A stretch of DNA of 64,000 nucleotides from Alphaproteobacteria bacterium HGW-Alphaproteobacteria-6 (GCA_002841115.1 PHEC01000002.1:62001-126000); one strand, 5' to 3'; shown: positions 29,698 through 38,984, counted from the stretch's first letter. The notes: generated by a model not told the origin, from the letters alone. Numbers and translations are program-made.

Positions 29698-30104
29698 CCC
29701 CCTTTGCCGAATTCCGCGTCCAGGTCGGCACGCCGGTATCCCTTGGCAATGACGGCTTTGGCGAAGCGCGGATCGTGCCAATCCTGGGTGGGACGGTCGT
29801 GGGCGACACCCTGTCCGGCGTCATCCTGCCGGGGGGCGCGGACGAACAAAGGGTTCGCGCCGACGGGCTGACACGCATCCACGCTCGCTATGTCATCCGC
29901 ACCACGGAGGGCGATCTTGTCCGTGTCGACAGCCAGGGCCTGCGCCATGCCTTGCCGCCGGGCGACCCGTCAGCCCCCTATTTCCGGACCGTCATCCGCT
30001 TCGAGACCGCGGCACCCGGCCTTGATACCTTGAACCAGTCGCTTTTCCTGTCTGACGGCAAGCGCATGGCGGATCACGTTCTGCTGCGGCTGTCGGCGCT
30101 TTAG
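29694..30104 (+). CDS. DUF3237-like protein (copy 2)
   Basis: ARIVPILGGTVVGDTLSGVILPGGADEQRVRADGLTRIHARYVIRTTEGDLVRVDSQG; ATGA overlap with monooxygenase. Confidence 0.75.
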   Translation: MTPFAEFRVQVGTPVSLGNDGFGEARIVPILGGTVVGDTLSGVILPGGADEQRVRADGLTRIHARYVIRTTEGDLVRVDSQGLRHALPPGDPSAPYFRTVIRFETAAPGLDTLNQSLFLSDGKRMADHVLLRLSAL

Positions 30105-30128
30105 CTACCCGACAGCCGCCCCGCATAG

Positions 30129-30305
30129 TCACGAGACCTTCAGCACACCGCGATCGATCTGGTCCTGTTCGATGCTTTCGAACAGGGCGCGGAAATTGCC
30201 CTCTCCGAACCCGTCGTCGCCCTTGCGCTGGATGAATTCGAAGAAGATCGGCCCGATCACGGTTTTCGAGAATATCTGCAACAGGATGCGCGTTTCGCCA
30301 CCATC
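30129..30305 (-). pseudogene. hpd: 3' fragment of 4-hydroxyphenylpyruvate dioxygenase
   Basis: [57 protein letters not shown] matches the HPPD C-terminus; no upstream HPPD sequence in any frame. Confidence 0.8.
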
Positions 30306-30318
30306 CGACTCTGTTGCA
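30303..30318. mobile_element. IS-like terminal sequence at hpd truncation point
   Basis: GACTCTGTTGCACAAG resembles common IS terminal inverted repeats; no intact transposase or second end seen. Confidence 0.3.
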
Positions 30319-30573
30319 CAAGTGGGCTGCCCGAGGTTGTTGCCTGCTGGACCCTGACGGGTGGGCGGATTGCCTTCTCCGCGTCTGGGTCTCCGACCTG
30401 CCTGCCTTGAACAATCCGGTCCACAACAGGTTTCTGCCCCATCCCCCGTGGCGCGGGTGCAAAGCCAGATCGTGATGGACCAGCCCAAGGCGGATTCGGG
30501 GCTGCCTGTCTAGTAGACTGCCCGCATGTCCCATTTGGACCCCGGCGGTGCGCCAGCCACAGATGCCGGATCG

Positions 30574-31365
30574 TCAGCCAAAAGCCAGCGTCGGCACATC
30601 GACGATGGTCGAACCGCCATCGACCGTCAGGATCGCGCCAGTGATCATCGCGGCCTCTGCCGAGCACAGGAAGGCAATCGCCGCCGCCACATCGTCGGGA
30701 TGCGCCGGACGGCCCAGCGGGACATCCCGTGTCACAACAGCATACGCTTCGTCCCGGCTGGCAAGGTCCATGCGTGATCGCAGCTCGTCCATTTCGGCAT
30801 CCGCCATTTCGGTTGTGACCCAGCCGGGACAAACCGCATTGCAGCGCACGCCCTGCCGCCCGAAGTCCCGTGCGATGGACCGGACAAGTCCGATCTGCGC
30901 GTGTTTGGTGACCGTATAGCCAAAGGCGCCGGCAGGGGCGGCAAGGCTGGCGATAGAGGCGGTCACGGCGATTGCACCCTTGCGGCGCAGAAGTTCGGGC
31001 ATCGCTGCGCGCAGAAGGATTACCGCCGTATCCAGATTGGCGCGGCGCGCGGCCTCCCAGTCGGCGTCGGTGGTTTCGGCGATGGTGGCAAAGCCATGGC
31101 CCCCGGCATTGGCGACGACGACATCCAGCCCGCCGAAGCGGTCCACGGCCAGGGCCACCGCCGCAGCGGCCTGGGCCGGATCGGCGGCATCGCCAACGAA
31201 GACCTCTGCGCCGATCAGCCCGGCGACGGCCTCCAGTTGCGCCTGCCTGCGGCCCATGATGACCACGCGCGCGCCCTCATCCGCCAGCCGCCGCGCGACC
31301 GCCGCCCCGATCCCGGTGCCACCGCCAGAGATCAGCGCGACCTTTCCGCCGAACCGACCGCTCAT
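30574..31365 (-). CDS. SDR family oxidoreductase
   Basis: KVALISGGGTGIGAAVARRLADEGA, FGYTVTKHAQIGLVRSIARDFG, MITGAILTVDGGSTI. Confidence 0.92.
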   Translation of the reverse strand: MSGRFGGKVALISGGGTGIGAAVARRLADEGARVVIMGRRQAQLEAVAGLIGAEVFVGDAADPAQAAAAVALAVDRFGGLDVVVANAGGHGFATIAETTDADWEAARRANLDTAVILLRAAMPELLRRKGAIAVTASIASLAAPAGAFGYTVTKHAQIGLVRSIARDFGRQGVRCNAVCPGWVTTEMADAEMDELRSRMDLASRDEAYAVVTRDVPLGRPAHPDDVAAAIAFLCSAEAAMITGAILTVDGGSTIVDVPTLAFG

Positions 31366-32606
31366 GCCGCCACCCTCCCCGCAGCGACGATGCCCGCCGC
31401 GATCCAGTCATCCAGCTTTGCCAGCACCGCCTCGCAGAACAGGGCGTCGTTGATGTGGCACGCAAGCGTGGTCAGCCCTACCCGCCCGGTCAGGGCGCGT
31501 TCGGCCTCATCGACAAAGGCGGCAAGCCCTTCGGGATCATGCGCCGCCTCACCGGGGCGGTCCCATTCCTCGATCCCGCCTTTGGGCAGGAAGAAATGGG
31601 TGGGGCCCTTCGCCCCGGCCAGCCTGTCCGCCATGGCACGCGCCAGGGCACGGCGTTCCTCGGCGTTGAAGGCCACGTTCTTGATCAGCCGGTTGTGCTG
31701 GTGGAACGGGCGGTCATGAAACCGCGCCGGGATTTCCTGCCAGCCGGCAAGGTCAAGGATATCCGCCGCCCCCGGCGCCACCAGTTGCGGCGTGCCGCTG
31801 CGACCCGCGCCGGTCAGCCGGTCGGCCCCGGCGCTAACCAGCGACCCATGCTGGACATTCACGAATTCCTGCAGCGAGAAATCCATCACGCAGGCAAACA
31901 GCCCCTCGGCCGCCAGCCGCTCGAAGGCCATGCCGCCCATGCCGGTGGTGTGGAACACCGCGATGTCATAGCCGCGCCGCGTCAGTTCGGGGTGCAGGCG
32001 CTTCATGTATTTCAGGCAGGACGACCCCAGCGAGGTCATCCCGATCATCGGCCGGTCGAAACGTGGCGGCTCGACCGCCTGCGCCGCCCCCAGCACCGCC
32101 CCCGCCGCCTGACTGAGCGAGGATTTGCACAAGGGGTTCAGCCCATACAGCCCCCCGGCCCAAAGGATGAACTGCACATCCGCCGCCATCCTTTCCGCCG
32201 CGATCAGGGGCGATCCGGCGACGGTCGAGACGATGTATTTCGGCACCCCGATCGGCAGGGCTTGTGCACAATCAAGCGCAAGGTCGGTCCCCATCGTGCC
32301 GCCCAGCGCGATCATGCCGTGGAACCGGCCCGCGTCGTGCAGGCGCCGGGTCAAGACGGCGGCGCCCGCGCTCATCCGGGCAAAGGCCTCGCCCTCCTCG
32401 CCCAGTGCGATCAGCCCGTCGATGGTCTCGCCGACAGCCGCCGCGACGTCGTGCTTGCTGACCTCGACCGGGATCTGCGCTTCGCCCAGAACGCTGACGT
32501 CCATCGCCAGCACGGCCCCGCCCTGCGCCCTTATCCGGCCGATCAGATAGGACAGCTCATCCGCCTTGGTGTCGAATGTGCCGATGACCAGAATGGTTTT
32601 CGTCAT
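31362..32606 (-). CDS. Tm-1-like / UPF0261 ATP-binding domain protein
   Basis: MTKTILVIGTFDTKADELSYLIGRIRAQGGAVLAMDVSVLG; GGTMGTDLALDCAQALPIGVPKYIVSTVA. Confidence 0.88.
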   Translation of the reverse strand: MTKTILVIGTFDTKADELSYLIGRIRAQGGAVLAMDVSVLGEAQIPVEVSKHDVAAAVGETIDGLIALGEEGEAFARMSAGAAVLTRRLHDAGRFHGMIALGGTMGTDLALDCAQALPIGVPKYIVSTVAGSPLIAAERMAADVQFILWAGGLYGLNPLCKSSLSQAAGAVLGAAQAVEPPRFDRPMIGMTSLGSSCLKYMKRLHPELTRRGYDIAVFHTTGMGGMAFERLAAEGLFACVMDFSLQEFVNVQHGSLVSAGADRLTGAGRSGTPQLVAPGAADILDLAGWQEIPARFHDRPFHQHNRLIKNVAFNAEERRALARAMADRLAGAKGPTHFFLPKGGIEEWDRPGEAAHDPEGLAAFVDEAERALTGRVGLTTLACHINDALFCEAVLAKLDDWIAAGIVAAGRVAA

Positions 32607-33568
32607 CTCTCCCGCCCCCCTTGAAACGCCATGCTGTCCTGAAAGCAGGCCGCGCAGAGGTCGCGCGCTTCGGCAACAAAGCGCGCGTTCCTGTCGGCCC
32701 CGCCCTCTTCGTGAATGCGCGGCACGATCCAGCCGACATAGGTCAGCGCCCGGATCGCGATGAACAGATCTAGCAGCGACAGGTCAAGCGGCCGCTGGCT
32801 GTGATAGCCGTCGATCAGGGCGGCTTTCAACGCGCGGTAATCCGGTTCCGCGATGGTTTTCAGCAAGACGGTCGCCACGTCGAATTGCCGGAAGCCAAAG
32901 CCGCCATCGTCAAAGTCGATCATCCGGATCGTCGCACCATCCAGCAGCACGTTTTCACGCACAAGATCGGCATGGATCAAGCCCGTATCCAAGGTGGCCC
33001 CTGCACTGGCAAGGCGGTCCCGGGCCGCGTCGCGAAAGTGGGTGAAAAGCTCTTGCGTCTGCGGGTTCAGCGTCGGGTTGTCCCAGAAGCGGCCCCAGAC
33101 CGGCGCCTCCCCCAGAAGGCCGTCGATGTCCCAGTGACAGCGCCGGAACCCGGCGGGCCGTTGCCAAGCATCGCAGGCCGCATGCAACTGCGCAATTTCC
33201 CGGCCAAGCGCGTAAAACACCGCTTCCCGGTTCTCCAGCGCCAGGGGCGCGCGGCTTTTGCCCATGGGCTTGCCCGGCATCCATTCGACCACATCAACAA
33301 AGCCCGCCTCAAGGCGTTCAAGCAGCTTGCCCCCTCGCGACGGCAGCGGTCGTGGAACATGAAGCCCGGCCCGGTCCATCGCTTCCAGCCAGGCAAGCTC
33401 GGACAACAGCTCATCCTCTTGCCGGTAGCCGGGCCGCTTGATCCTGAGCGCGAGGTCGCCGGTTGATGCCCTTGCCCGGTAAACCCGGTTCTCGCGGCCC
33501 GCGACAAAGCTGCACTCTGCCGCCTCAAGGCCCCAAAGCGCCAGGGCCTGCCTGACCGGGTCGCTCAT
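32603..33568 (-). CDS. APH-family kinase (hydroxylysine kinase/homoserine kinase type II-like)
   Basis: GLIHADLVRENVLLDGATIRMIDFDDGGFGFRQFDVA catalytic and metal-binding motifs. Confidence 0.87.
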   Translation of the reverse strand: MSDPVRQALALWGLEAAECSFVAGRENRVYRARASTGDLALRIKRPGYRQEDELLSELAWLEAMDRAGLHVPRPLPSRGGKLLERLEAGFVDVVEWMPGKPMGKSRAPLALENREAVFYALGREIAQLHAACDAWQRPAGFRRCHWDIDGLLGEAPVWGRFWDNPTLNPQTQELFTHFRDAARDRLASAGATLDTGLIHADLVRENVLLDGATIRMIDFDDGGFGFRQFDVATVLLKTIAEPDYRALKAALIDGYHSQRPLDLSLLDLFIAIRALTYVGWIVPRIHEEGGADRNARFVAEARDLCAACFQDSMAFQGGRER

Positions 33569-34842
33569 GCTGCACCCGGAGTTTCCGCCAGAACGGCGTC
33601 AAGCGTGGTCATCAGCAGGTCCAGATGATCCTCGCCGAACGGCATCGGAGGGCGGATCTTCAGCGTGTTCTTGTGGCGTCCAAGCTTGGACAGGATGATC
33701 CCGCGCCGGCGCATCCGGTTGACCACCAGATCGGCATAGGCGGCGGCGGGGGCCTTGGTGTCGCGGTCCAGCACGAATTCAGCGCCAAAGACCATGCCCG
33801 ACTGCCGGACATCGCCAATGACCGGGTATTTCCGGGCCAGTTCGGTCAGCCTCTGATGCGCCAGACTGCCGATCCGCGCGGCATTGGCTTGCAGGTCCTT
33901 CTCCTGCAATTCGTCCAGCACCGCCATGGCCGCCGCACAGGACACCGGGTTGCCGCCGAAGGTGTTGAAATAGCGGAACGACCCCCGAAACCGCGCCATG
34001 ATCTCAGCACTGGTGACCAGTCCCGCAACCGGATGGCCATTGCCCATCGGTTTGCCCATCGTCACCACATCGGGGATGACACCCTGCTTCTGATGCCCCC
34101 AGAAATGGCTGCCCGCGCGGCCGAACCCCGCCTGCACCTCGTCGCAGATCAAAAGGCCCCCCGCCCGCCGCACGGCATCCGCCGCAGGACGCAGCCAGCC
34201 TTCCGCCTGGGTCGGAAAACCTTCGTTCAGAAACAGGGGGCAGACGATCAGCGCGGCGAAACCGGTGCCCGCGCGTTCCAGATCGTCGATGGCATCCTGA
34301 ACCTTCCGGGCAAACCGCTGGCCGTCCGGGTCGGGGATGCGATAGCTGTCAGGCGCTTCGACATGGCGCAGATACTGGCCAAGGCCAAAGCCCACCTCGG
34401 GCACGTTCGACCGGGACAGATGGCTGACCAGCGTCGTGTTGCCGTGATAGGTGGCATCGGTGGCGATGATCCCGCGCTTGCCGGTCATGGCTTCGGCCAT
34501 GCGCAGCGCGATGTCATTGGCCTCTGACCCGGTGCAGGTCAGGATCGCGGTTTTCAGCGGATCGTCAAAGGTTGCGGTCAGGCGCTCGACATAGTCCAGG
34601 ATACCTTCATGCAGATAGCGGGTATGGGTGTTCAGGGTGGCCGCCTGCTGGCAGATCGCCTGAACCACGCGGGGGTTGCAATGCCCGACATGCGGCACGT
34701 TATTGTAGCAATCCAGATACTTGCGCCCCTCGGCATCCCACAGCCAGACACCCTCGCCCCGCACGAAGTGGACCGGCTCGTCGTAGAAGGTTGAGACGTT
34801 CGGCCCCAGAAGCGCCCGGCGCCTTTCGATGAGATCAGCCAT
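33565..34842 (-). CDS. AGXT2L-type class-III PLP enzyme (candidate phospho-lyase)
   Basis: LDCYNNVPHVGHCNPRVVQAI, LLICDEVQAGFGRAGSHFWGHQKQGVIPDVVTMGKPMGNGHPVAGLVT, YFNTFGGNPVSCAAAMAVLDELQEKDLQANAARIG, close to animal ETNPPL/PHYKPL sequence. Confidence 0.88.
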   Translation of the reverse strand: MADLIERRRALLGPNVSTFYDEPVHFVRGEGVWLWDAEGRKYLDCYNNVPHVGHCNPRVVQAICQQAATLNTHTRYLHEGILDYVERLTATFDDPLKTAILTCTGSEANDIALRMAEAMTGKRGIIATDATYHGNTTLVSHLSRSNVPEVGFGLGQYLRHVEAPDSYRIPDPDGQRFARKVQDAIDDLERAGTGFAALIVCPLFLNEGFPTQAEGWLRPAADAVRRAGGLLICDEVQAGFGRAGSHFWGHQKQGVIPDVVTMGKPMGNGHPVAGLVTSAEIMARFRGSFRYFNTFGGNPVSCAAAMAVLDELQEKDLQANAARIGSLAHQRLTELARKYPVIGDVRQSGMVFGAEFVLDRDTKAPAAAYADLVVNRMRRRGIILSKLGRHKNTLKIRPPMPFGEDHLDLLMTTLDAVLAETPGAA

Positions 34843-36334
34843 TGCTGGCGCCTTTGCCTGTTGCGTGCCGCGCCTTCATCACCGTCCAGATCTGCCCGAT
34901 GATGGCGACAAGGATCATCAGGAACAGGACAAGGGCGATCGGGCGGTCGATGAAATCCATCGGCTCGCGCACCCGGGCCATGGCGATGCGCAGCCGGTCC
35001 TCCATCAGCTTGCCCAGCACGATGCCAAGGATGACGGGCGAGGTCGGCAGCTCCAGCCGTTTCAGGATGAACCCGAAGAATCCGAAGGCCGAGGCGATGG
35101 CGACATCGGTCAGCGAGTTGCGCAGCGTATAGACCCCGATCAGGCTGAAGGTCAGGATCATGATCCCCAGAAAGCGATTGGGGATCAGCATCACCTTCAT
35201 CATCGTCCGGGTCGCAAAGAACAGGAAGGCGACGACGATCACGTTCAGCAGGAACAGGCTGATGTAGAGCGCGTAGATGAAATCCATCTGCTCGGCAAAA
35301 AGCCGCGGGCCGGGGACGACGTTGTGGACGTAGAACACCGCCAGCATCATCGCCGTCAGTTCCTCGCCCGGGATGCCAAGCGCCAGCAGCGGGATCATCG
35401 CCGCGGCCGGCACCGAATTATTGGCGGCCTCCGAGGCGACGATCCCCTCAGGGTTGCCCTTGCCGAACAGTTCCGGCGTCTTGGATGTCCGCTGGGCATA
35501 GCTGTAGGACATGAATTGCGACATGAACTCGCCCACGCCGGGGATCATCCCGCAGATCACGCCGAACGTGGATGCGACCGTGGCAATGCGCTTGTAGACC
35601 CACAATTCGCGCATCTGGGTGAAGAAGCCGATCTTGTCGACCTTTGGCAGGACGATGGGCTTGTCCTTGCTCATCAGCAGGACCAGCGCCTGACTGATGG
35701 CAAAGAGGCCCAGCACCACGACGATCAGGTCGATCCCCGATTGCAGCCAGGGCTGGCCAAAGGTGAACCGCTGGGTATAGGCGCTCGGCTCGATCCCGAT
35801 GGTCGACAGGAAGATCCCCAGACAGGCCAGGATTGCGGCAGGCAGCACCTGACCGCGATGGGTCACCACGACCAGCACGATCCCCAGAAGGGCCGCCAGA
35901 AAGATCTCGCGCGCGCCGAACATCGGCGCCACCTTGGCCAGGACCGGCGCCAGCAGCATCAGCGCCCCGATGGACAGAACCGCGCCGTAAAAGGACGCGG
36001 AATAGGCAAGGCTCAGCGCCCGCCGCGATTCCCCCCGCTTGGTCATCGGATAGCCGTCATAGGTGGTCAGAGCGTTCACCGGCGTGCCGGGCGTGTTGAC
36101 CAGGATGGCCGGGATTGCGCCGCCGAACATGGACGACCCGTAGATGCCCAGAAGCAGGGTCAGCCCCACAATCGGCTCAAGCGAAAAGGTCACCGGCAGG
36201 GCGATGGCAATGGCCACCGCCGCACCCACACCGGGCATCGCGCCCACCAGCACGCCGCCGATGGATCCGATCAGCAGGGCGGCGATCACATCCCAACGCG
36301 CCAGCAGTTCGATGCCTGAAAGAAACGAATCCAT
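34835..36334 (-). CDS. tctA: Tripartite tricarboxylate transporter permease, TctA family
   Basis: GVLVGAMPGVGAAVAIAIALPVTFSLEPIVGLTLLLGIYGSSMFGGAIPAILVNTPGTP. Confidence 0.93.
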   Translation of the reverse strand: MDSFLSGIELLARWDVIAALLIGSIGGVLVGAMPGVGAAVAIAIALPVTFSLEPIVGLTLLLGIYGSSMFGGAIPAILVNTPGTPVNALTTYDGYPMTKRGESRRALSLAYSASFYGAVLSIGALMLLAPVLAKVAPMFGAREIFLAALLGIVLVVVTHRGQVLPAAILACLGIFLSTIGIEPSAYTQRFTFGQPWLQSGIDLIVVVLGLFAISQALVLLMSKDKPIVLPKVDKIGFFTQMRELWVYKRIATVASTFGVICGMIPGVGEFMSQFMSYSYAQRTSKTPELFGKGNPEGIVASEAANNSVPAAAMIPLLALGIPGEELTAMMLAVFYVHNVVPGPRLFAEQMDFIYALYISLFLLNVIVVAFLFFATRTMMKVMLIPNRFLGIMILTFSLIGVYTLRNSLTDVAIASAFGFFGFILKRLELPTSPVILGIVLGKLMEDRLRIAMARVREPMDFIDRPIALVLFLMILVAIIGQIWTVMKARHATGKGASNG

Positions 36335-36341
36335 GGGGCCC

Positions 36342-36881
36342 TCAGAAATAACGGATCAGGATGTAGCGAAGCTGTTCGGGCGCATGATCATAGATCGCCC
36401 CTGCCGGGATCTTCACGTTCATGGCGGTCTTGAAGAACAGGACGACGAACAGGCCAAAGGCCGCCGCGATCCAGACGGTCCTGCCGCGATAGCCCATCCG
36501 CAGCGCCAGGCCGGTGCAGAAGGCCAGCGTTGCGGCAAGGTAGCCGATCACCGGGATCGCCAGCACATAAAGCATGTACCAGCCGATGAACTCCAGCGAC
36601 CGCAGCCACAGCGCCGCCTCTTGCCAGCGGCCCGGCGTGCGGGCGACCCGGACGCGCGACAGGGCGTTGATCAGCCCGAACAGGACAACCCCGCCAAGCG
36701 AGAGGGCGGGCCAGAAACGCGGCTGCGCGGCCAACCCCTTGCCCGGCAGCCAGGTCGTCTGCCAGGGGATCCCCGCAAGCAGCGCCAGCGCGATCATCAT
36801 GGTGACGGACACGAACAGGATCTCGCCCGGCTTCCGGCCTTCGGGGAAGACATGCGGATGATCGTCTTCTTGCCGGCTCAT
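36342..36881 (-). CDS. tctB: Tripartite tricarboxylate transporter TctB family protein
   Basis: Four-TM small protein between TctA and TctC genes. Confidence 0.82.
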   Translation of the reverse strand: MSRQEDDHPHVFPEGRKPGEILFVSVTMMIALALLAGIPWQTTWLPGKGLAAQPRFWPALSLGGVVLFGLINALSRVRVARTPGRWQEAALWLRSLEFIGWYMLYVLAIPVIGYLAATLAFCTGLALRMGYRGRTVWIAAAFGLFVVLFFKTAMNVKIPAGAIYDHAPEQLRYILIRYF

Positions 36882-36960
36882 CAGGCCAACCTCCCTGTTT
36901 CACTTGGGCCTGTCTTTATTGGGCATGGCCTTTCCCGGCCAAAGGCGTTCGGGAATGGGT

Positions 36961-36998
36961 CACCGGCCCCCGGGGCGCGGCGCGAACGGGGGCCGGTG
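36961..36998 (-). other. Strong intercistronic hairpin between tctC-like and tctB-like genes
   Basis: Perfect 12-bp stem CACCGGCCCCCG/CGGGGGCCGGTG. Confidence 0.65.
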
Positions 36999-37010
36999 CA
37001 GGTGTCCCGG

Positions 37011-37946
37011 TTATTCGCCGATCATCGTCGCGATGCGTCCCGACACCTCGATATCCGAAGCGATACGGGCGGCGGCGGCTTCGGCGTCCATCCAGTAGAC
37101 GATCGCCCCGGTCTGCGCCGCAAGTTCCTGCGCGCGGGCCGACGCCATGGTTTCCCGTGCCGAGGCAATGATCTTTTCGCGCACATCGGCCGGGGTGTCC
37201 TTGTGGACGAACAACCCGTTCCAGAGCGAGATGTTCAGATCGGGGGTGACCGAAGCCAGGGTCGGCGCGTCCGGCACCACAGAGATCGGCCCTTCGGTGA
37301 CGGTGGCAAGGATCTTCACGCTGTCAAGGCAGGGCAGAAGTTGCTGGATCGTGGTGTTGATCACGTCAAAGTCGCCCGAGGCCAGCGAATTGCAATCCAG
37401 CGACCCCGACGAGGCCTCACCACCCCAGTCGAAACCCAGCACCTTGGCGGCGGCAAAACTTGCCTGGGTGGGCAGCAGGAAGGCACCGAAATGGCCCAGA
37501 AGCTGCGGGTCGGACTGCGAATGTGCCGCAAGCTCGGCCATCGTCGAATAGGGCTTGTCGGCGGCGGTTGCGATGACGAAGGGATAGGTCAGGAATATCC
37601 CCAGCGGCTCGAACGGGTCGGGGTTCAGGCCGGGCACGCCGACATCGGGGCCGACGACCGGAATATCGACCACAAAGGATCCGATGGTATAGCCATCCGG
37701 CGTGGCGGCGGCGACTTCGGCGGCACCCGGGAACGGACCACCCTCGGACGGCTTGTTCACCACGGCCGCCGCAACGCCGTACTTGGCCTGGAAATCCTCG
37801 GCGATCATGCGGGTCAGGACATCTTCAAGATCACCCGGCGGGAAGGGGACGACGAAGCTGACAGGGCGGTCAGGGTATTCTGCGGCAACCGGACCAGCAA
37901 GGCTGGCGGCAGCCACAGCCAGCACGGCGAGTTTCGAGTTAAGCAT
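37011..37946 (-). CDS. tctC: Tripartite tricarboxylate transporter substrate-binding protein
   Basis: MLNSKLAVLAVAAASLAGPVAAEYPDRPVSFVVPFPPGDLEDVLTRMIAEDFQAKYG. Confidence 0.92.
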   Translation of the reverse strand: MLNSKLAVLAVAAASLAGPVAAEYPDRPVSFVVPFPPGDLEDVLTRMIAEDFQAKYGVAAAVVNKPSEGGPFPGAAEVAAATPDGYTIGSFVVDIPVVGPDVGVPGLNPDPFEPLGIFLTYPFVIATAADKPYSTMAELAAHSQSDPQLLGHFGAFLLPTQASFAAAKVLGFDWGGEASSGSLDCNSLASGDFDVINTTIQQLLPCLDSVKILATVTEGPISVVPDAPTLASVTPDLNISLWNGLFVHKDTPADVREKIIASARETMASARAQELAAQTGAIVYWMDAEAAAARIASDIEVSGRIATMIGE

Positions 37947-37965
37947 TGACGACCTCTCTGCGGTT

Positions 37966-37994
37966 TATTATTATCACCAGTGGTTCAATAATAG
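37966..37994. promoter_or_regulatory. Candidate IclR operator, tctC side
   Basis: TTATTATCACCAGTGGTTCAATAATAG-type sequence; core CACCAGTGGT at 37975-37984 recurs at 38958-38967. Confidence 0.6.
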
Positions 37995-38065
37995 TCTCCG
38001 CGCCGGGTTCCGTCAATGAATTTGACGTGCGCAGCCGGATCGGCAAGGATAGAAAGTAGGCGGAT

Positions 38066-38857
38066 ATGTCCAGCACCGTTGCCAAAGCCTTGTCATTGCT
38101 TGACTATTTCTCGGAATCCGAGCCAGAGATCGGCCTGTCGGACCTTGCCCGCCGGTCCGGGGTGGACAAGGCGACGGTGCATCGGATGCTCGTGGTGATG
38201 TGCGATCACGGTCTTTTGGAAAAGCGTGGCGATGCGCGGCTTTACCGGCTGGGCGCGGGCGTCCTGCGCCTTGCCCGGGTGCGCGAGACAGCCTTCCCTG
38301 TCTCCTCGATCTTTCAACATTCGCTGGAAACCCTGTCCGCGGCAATCGGGGAAACCGCGCATGCCTCGCTGATTGCGGGCCGCGCGCTGGCGACCATCGG
38401 CGTCAGTGAAAGCAACCGGGGCAGCCGGGTTTCGCTGGTGGCGGGCGAGATCCTTCCGATGCACAGCACCGCGTCCGGGCTGGTCGTCCTGGCCTTCTCG
38501 CGGCCGGAGTTTGTTGATCGGGCGCTCAGCGGCCCGCTCGTTGCGAAAACCTCCCGAACGATCACCGACCCCAATATAATAAGGGCGCGATTGCAGGAAG
38601 TCCGGCTGACCGGATATGCCGAAGCGGACCAGACAAACGAAGATGACGTCTATGGAATCGCCATGCCCGTCTTTGACACGGATGGCACGCCAGCCGGTGC
38701 CATCGCTGTGGCGATGCCCGCGCACCGGATGACTAATGGCCTGCGCCGCCAGACGATTGCCGCCCTGTTTGCCGAGGCCGACAAGCTGAACTTCGGCACC
38801 GGCGGCCGCCCCCCAGCCGAATTTCGCGCCGCTGCCGCCCGGTTTTCGCCAAACTGA
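38066..38857 (+). CDS. IclR family transcriptional regulator
   Basis: KALSLLDYFSESEPEIGLSDLARRSGVDKATVHRMLVVMCDHGLLEK. Confidence 0.92.
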   Translation: MSSTVAKALSLLDYFSESEPEIGLSDLARRSGVDKATVHRMLVVMCDHGLLEKRGDARLYRLGAGVLRLARVRETAFPVSSIFQHSLETLSAAIGETAHASLIAGRALATIGVSESNRGSRVSLVAGEILPMHSTASGLVVLAFSRPEFVDRALSGPLVAKTSRTITDPNIIRARLQEVRLTGYAEADQTNEDDVYGIAMPVFDTDGTPAGAIAVAMPAHRMTNGLRRQTIAALFAEADKLNFGTGGRPPAEFRAAAARFSPN

Positions 38858-38956
38858 CCCTTGCCTCCCTGATCCTGCGGTAAGGCCTGTCGCGCTGGCC
38901 TTTCCAGGGTGCGGCGAATGTCCGGTTGACCCGTCATCGCTATCGGTGCATGATAA

Positions 38957-38969
38957 ACACCAGTGGTGT
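38957..38969. promoter_or_regulatory. Candidate IclR operator, aldehyde dehydrogenase side
   Basis: Perfect 13-bp palindrome ACACCAGTGGTGT sharing CACCAGTGGT with the tctC-side site. Confidence 0.65.
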
Positions 38970-38984
38970 AAATATAGAACCGAC

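Noticed and set aside
30320-30570. Open frames next to the hpd fragment as a transposase gene
   Set aside because: None of the frames gave a recognisable transposase motif; kept only as an IS-like end candidate
34829-36319. 496-aa plus-strand ORF antisense to tctA
   Set aside because: Translation is H/D/Q/R-rich with no recognisable domain; mirrors the TctA membrane protein codons
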